From Gemmatimonadetes bacterium bin94 (GTDB lineage: Bacteria > Gemmatimonadota > Gemmatimonadetes > Longimicrobiales > Gaopeijiaceae), in NCBI GenBank assembly GCA_002238865.1, contig MPNE01000004.1, positions 1 to 64,000 on the forward strand: DNA of 64,000 nt. The letters are read 5' to 3'. Made by a program: the position numbers and the translations under genes. Shown here piece by piece: positions 60,522-64,000 of this stretch. Numbering within the stretch: the first letter of the stretch is position 1; the number at the start of each line of letters is the position of its first letter. The notes beneath the pieces are model-generated. The model saw nothing but the letters and a program-made list of their open reading frames with translations. It had not been told where the DNA came from and searched no databases.

Positions 60522-61406
60522 ATGTCGATCTTCGTTGATGAACACAGCCGGGTGGTCGTCCAGGGAATCACGGGGCGCGACGGTTCCTTCCACACTCGTC
60601 AGATGATGGCATACGGTACGCGGGTTGTGGCCGGAGTCACGCCAGGGAAGGGTGGCCTCGGCTTCGAGGGCCCCGGAGGCAAGGCGGTCCCGATCTTCGA
60701 TACGGTCGCCGACGCGGTGGCCGAGACCGGTGCCGATGCGTCCGTGGTCTACGTGCCACCGGCTTTCGCGGCGAGCGCGATCATGGAAGCCGCCGACGCC
60801 GGCGTCGGCTTTATCGTCTGCGTGACCGAAGGCATCCCGGTGCTGGACATGACCCGGGCCCACGCGCTTGCGAGGGACCGGGGCAGCCGTGTGCTCGGCC
60901 CAAACTGCCCTGGAATCATCTGCCCGGGCAAGACGACGATGGGAATCATCCCCGGACGGATGGTGATCCCCGGGCCGGTGGGCCTTATTTCAAGGTCCGG
61001 CACGCTGACCTACGAAGCCGTGCACCATCTCACCGGGGGTGGTCTGGGACAGACGACGTGCGTGGGGATCGGGGGTGATCCGCTGATCGGGACCAGCTTC
61101 GTGGACTGCCTGAGTGCCTTTGCCGAAGACCCGGAGACCGAGGCCGTCGTCATGATCGGCGAGATTGGAGGCACCGCCGAACAGGAGGCCGCCGCGTGGG
61201 TCAGTGAGAATCTGGACATCCCGGTCGTCGGTTTCATCGCGGGCCGGACCGCACCCCCGGGGACGCGCATGGGACACGCGGGTGCTATTATCAGCGGGTC
61301 GTCCGGCACTGCCGCAGAAAAGACCAAGGCCTTCGAGGACAATGGAATCAAAGTCGCGAAGCGCCCGGTGGAGATCTCCAGACTCGTCGCCGCCGCGCTG
61401 GGTTAG
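60522..61406 (+). CDS. sucD: Succinate--CoA ligase subunit alpha
   Basis: [55 protein letters not shown]-type active site [11 protein letters not shown]. Confidence 0.97.
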   Translation: MSIFVDEHSRVVVQGITGRDGSFHTRQMMAYGTRVVAGVTPGKGGLGFEGPGGKAVPIFDTVADAVAETGADASVVYVPPAFAASAIMEAADAGVGFIVCVTEGIPVLDMTRAHALARDRGSRVLGPNCPGIICPGKTTMGIIPGRMVIPGPVGLISRSGTLTYEAVHHLTGGGLGQTTCVGIGGDPLIGTSFVDCLSAFAEDPETEAVVMIGEIGGTAEQEAAAWVSENLDIPVVGFIAGRTAPPGTRMGHAGAIISGSSGTAAEKTKAFEDNGIKVAKRPVEISRLVAAALG

Positions 61407-61427
61407 CAGGTCGCCCACCCGAGTGCA

Positions 61428-62285
61428 ATGAGACTCGGGCAGCTCCTGGTGGAGCCCCGCATCCTGAGCGGGGGTGAGGACGAGTGGGATTCGGGGAGCG
61501 TAGTCCGGGGGCGCGCTTCCGGGCTTGAGGCCGGCCACCCGCTTGCAATCGCCAGCCGCCGCTTGTCGGCGACCGGTGGTATCCCACGCCGCGCAGAGCT
61601 GGCCACGGGTGTCGACCTGGTGGATTTGGGGAGTGATCGGGAATCCCCGGGACTTGTTCTGCGGGTGGTCGATGGGAAAGGGAAGAGAGCCTTCAGTCAG
61701 GCCACCTGGATCACGTGGGGGCTGTCGCGGCCTTCAGTGAACGTCTTTCTGTATCCAGCGCTCCAGCGGCATTCGTCGAGCATCCTCAAGATGGGAGCAA
61801 TAGAAGATATACATAGGATGTTGTCATCCAAATCCTTTGGCGACAATCAGATAGAGACTAGCGTGACAGTAGCTGATGTGGTTGCCCCGCTCACGTACCG
61901 GATCTACCCGGACGCCCCGGTTGGGGAAATCGAACAGCTCATGCTTCGACGTCGGCTGACGGCGGTTCCCGTGGTCGGCTCGAACCACGAGGTGCTGGGC
62001 GTCATCACCATCAGCGACCTGCTGCCCCATGTCCTGCCGGGCGGTGGCGCCAGGAGGACTTCCGGGCGTGACCAGGTAGCGGCAGCCGACATCATGACCC
62101 GGTCGGTGCTGTGCGTCTCCGAAGACGAAGCGCTCCTGGTTGCCAGCCGGTCGATGATCACCCGGGGCGTTTCCCGGCTGCCCGTCGTGCGGGACGGGGA
62201 GCTGATCGGCTTTCTGGAGCGGGAAACGGTCTTGCAGGCCTTCGCCGAGGCGATTGCGGAACCGGTCCGTCCCCGCGTGGGTTGA
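61428..62285 (+). CDS. CBS-pair domain protein with extended N-terminus
   Basis: Two CBS repeats: APLTYRIYPDAPVGEIEQLMLRRRLTAVPVVGSNHEVLGVITISDLL and IMTRSVLCVSEDEALLVASRSMITRGVSRLPVVRDGELIGFLERE. Confidence 0.8.
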   Translation: MRLGQLLVEPRILSGGEDEWDSGSVVRGRASGLEAGHPLAIASRRLSATGGIPRRAELATGVDLVDLGSDRESPGLVLRVVDGKGKRAFSQATWITWGLSRPSVNVFLYPALQRHSSSILKMGAIEDIHRMLSSKSFGDNQIETSVTVADVVAPLTYRIYPDAPVGEIEQLMLRRRLTAVPVVGSNHEVLGVITISDLLPHVLPGGGARRTSGRDQVAAADIMTRSVLCVSEDEALLVASRSMITRGVSRLPVVRDGELIGFLERETVLQAFAEAIAEPVRPRVG

Positions 62286-62352
62286 CTCGCGGCGAATCCG
62301 CTGATTCCGTTCATCTTCGCACGATTTCAATCCGCCATGGGAAGAGTTTTTC

Positions 62353-62769
62353 ATGAACCAGACGCTGGCCATCATCAAACCGGACGCGACCGGCAACGCA
62401 CGAGCCGGGAAAATCCTGTCACACCTTGAATCTGCGGGCTTTGCCCTGAGAGCCGCCCGCATGATGACCCTGACCCGGGCACAGGCCTGTTCGTTCTATG
62501 ACGTTCACCGCGAACGCCCCTTCTACGGCTCGCTCGTTGACTTCATGACCTCGGGGCCCTGTATTCCCATGGTCCTGGAGTCCGCCGATGCGGTGGCAAG
62601 GCTGCGCCGCGTGATCGGGGCGACGGACCCCGCGGAAGCAGAGGAGGGCACCGTCCGCAGTCTCTACGCCGAGTCGAAGGAACGGAATGCGATTCACGCC
62701 TCCGATTCGGACCGGAACGCCGACCGCGAGATCGCGTTCTTCTTCTCCGAGGCCGAACGCCTCGGGTAA
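62353..62769 (+). CDS. ndk: Nucleoside diphosphate kinase
   Basis: MNQTLAIIKPDATGNARAGKIL, RPFYGSLVDFMTSGP, active-site NAIHASDS. Confidence 0.97.
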   Translation: MNQTLAIIKPDATGNARAGKILSHLESAGFALRAARMMTLTRAQACSFYDVHRERPFYGSLVDFMTSGPCIPMVLESADAVARLRRVIGATDPAEAEEGTVRSLYAESKERNAIHASDSDRNADREIAFFFSEAERLG

Positions 62770-62824
62770 CAGCCCGGCCCGTGGACTGCACATTGACATC
62801 AGTCTCGACCGGTTTCTATCTTTG

Positions 62825-63343
62825 ATGTCTATGTTGCGAATCGATCTGCTACGCTTGAAGCGGAGCCGAACGAGCGCCGTGCGTGCTTCCATCCCTCCCG
62901 ATGAAGAGTTGTGGACCGACTCCGGGTTGACATTTTCGGGGGCGGTCGAGGTCGATGGTGCGGCCGCACTCACGGCGGAAGGAGGCGTCGTGGTCCGGGG
63001 CTCGTGGAAGGCCCCGGTGTTGTATGAATGTGGTCGGTGTCTGGAAGCGGTTGATGTCGCCGTGGAGAGGCCCCTAACGTTGCTGTATGCGCCCAGCGGG
63101 GGTTGGGAAGCCGAAGATCCGGATGTACGCACGATCGGTTACCAACAAATAACGCTGGACTTGGAGGAAGCAATCCGAGAGGAAGTTCTGTTGGAAATCC
63201 CCAGGTACTTTCTCCCGGTCGAGAAGGACGGGCGCTGCACGGAGTGCGGCGACCCGGTGGAACGATTCAGGTCGCCTCCGGAGGAACCGGAATCCGGGAC
63301 CGACCCCAGGTGGGCTGTTCTTGAAGCCCTGCAACCAGACTAG
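62825..63343 (+). CDS. DUF177/YceD family protein
   Basis: YECGRCLEAVDVAVERPLTLLYAP...DLEEAIREEVLLEIPRYFLPVEKDGRCTECG; directly upstream of rpmF. Confidence 0.9.
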   Translation: MSMLRIDLLRLKRSRTSAVRASIPPDEELWTDSGLTFSGAVEVDGAAALTAEGGVVVRGSWKAPVLYECGRCLEAVDVAVERPLTLLYAPSGGWEAEDPDVRTIGYQQITLDLEEAIREEVLLEIPRYFLPVEKDGRCTECGDPVERFRSPPEEPESGTDPRWAVLEALQPD

Positions 63344-63355
63344 AAGGAAAATCTC

Positions 63356-63538
63356 ATGGCCGTCCCCAAGAAGCGGGTGTCAAAACAGCGGCAGCGCAAG
63401 CGCCGCACCCATTACAAGGCTTCGAAACCGACTGTGGCAACGTGCTCGCGCACCGGTGACCCCACGCTGCGCCACCGCGTGTGTCCCACATCGGGCATCT
63501 ACCGCGGGAAACAGATCTACGAAGTGGAGGAACAGTAG
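63356..63538 (+). CDS. rpmF: 50S ribosomal protein L32
   Basis: MAVPKKRVSKQRQRKRRTHYKASKPTVATCSRTGDPTLRHRVCPTSGIYRGKQI. Confidence 0.97.
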   Translation: MAVPKKRVSKQRQRKRRTHYKASKPTVATCSRTGDPTLRHRVCPTSGIYRGKQIYEVEEQ

Positions 63539-63573
63539 TACCCTCAGCTTCGACCTTCTCCGAGCCACGTCCG

Positions 63574-64000
63574 ATGAAAATTGCCCTCGACGCAATGGGG
63601 ACGGACGACGCCCCAATCACCGAGATCGCCGGAGCCGTCGTGTCCGTGGGGTTGGATCCGACGTTGCGAGTCATTCTGGTCGGGGACGAGGCCGCGCTCA
63701 CCGGGCCGCTGAGCGAGTTTCCGGCGCAGGAGCAGATCGAGGTGGTCCATGCACCCGACCGAATCGACAGCTCCCTCGCACCCGTGGCGGCCCTTCGCCG
63801 CAGCCCGAACTCGTCCATCGGCGTCGGGTTGGGTCTGCACGCTGCCGGAAAGGCCGACGCGTTCGTGTCGGCCGGCTCGACCGGTGCGGTCATGGCGGCT
63901 TCACTCCGCCTGCTGCGCCCCGTGCGCGGGGTCGACCGCCCACCCGTGGGTACGATGTTCCCGACGCACCTTGGCCCGACTCTGGTGACGGACGCCGGAG
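63574..64000 (+). CDS. plsX: Phosphate acyltransferase PlsX (truncated by window end)
   Basis: MKIALDAMGTDDAPITEIAGAV, GLGLHAAGKADAFVSAGSTGAVMAASLRLL; runs off 3' edge. Confidence 0.95.
   Translation, partial: MKIALDAMGTDDAPITEIAGAVVSVGLDPTLRVILVGDEAALTGPLSEFPAQEQIEVVHAPDRIDSSLAPVAALRRSPNSSIGVGLGLHAAGKADAFVSAGSTGAVMAASLRLLRPVRGVDRPPVGTMFPTHLGPTLVTDAG

Overview
High-GC bacterial chromosome segment that is almost fully coding. Gene content and style suggest a Gemmatimonadota-like genome; that assignment is inference only. I support about 60 protein genes, one tRNA-Gln(UUG) and one small SRP RNA. Most of the window is housekeeping: purD/mutM; glmM-glmS-dtd-maf-glpK; a cytochrome c maturation cluster (ccmE-F-I-like-A-B-C-D); recA; a tightly coupled alaS...cpsB-gmhA-SDR-cca-rarA-hflX run; pdxJ, ispE, prs, rplY, pth, hppA; rplI-rsfS-smc; ffs-dnaX-ybaB-recR; pgsA-pncC; grpE-dnaJ; iscS-mnmA; sucCD; ndk; and rpmF-plsX. 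No CRISPR array, prophage, transposon or obvious defence island was seen. The most interesting observations are: (1) one continuous ORF encoding ribosomal protein S6 fused by an acidic linker to S18; (2) a four-domain, two-fusion minus-strand operon (TIGR04283-TIGR04282-type glycosyltransferase fusion, VTT-DUF547 fusion, MerA-like flavoprotein) without a visible ArsS partner; (3) an SRP RNA upstream of dnaX whose apical loop reads CCGCC instead of the canonical GGAA tetraloop; (4) a frameshift in mutM at the window edge; (5) a perfect 16-bp palindrome just upstream of the recA promoter; (6) a class II aldolase with an unrecognised N-terminal domain; (7) a CBS protein with a possible degenerate EIIA-like N-terminus. 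Start codons were moved from the ORF-track coordinates where family N-termini and overlaps supported it.
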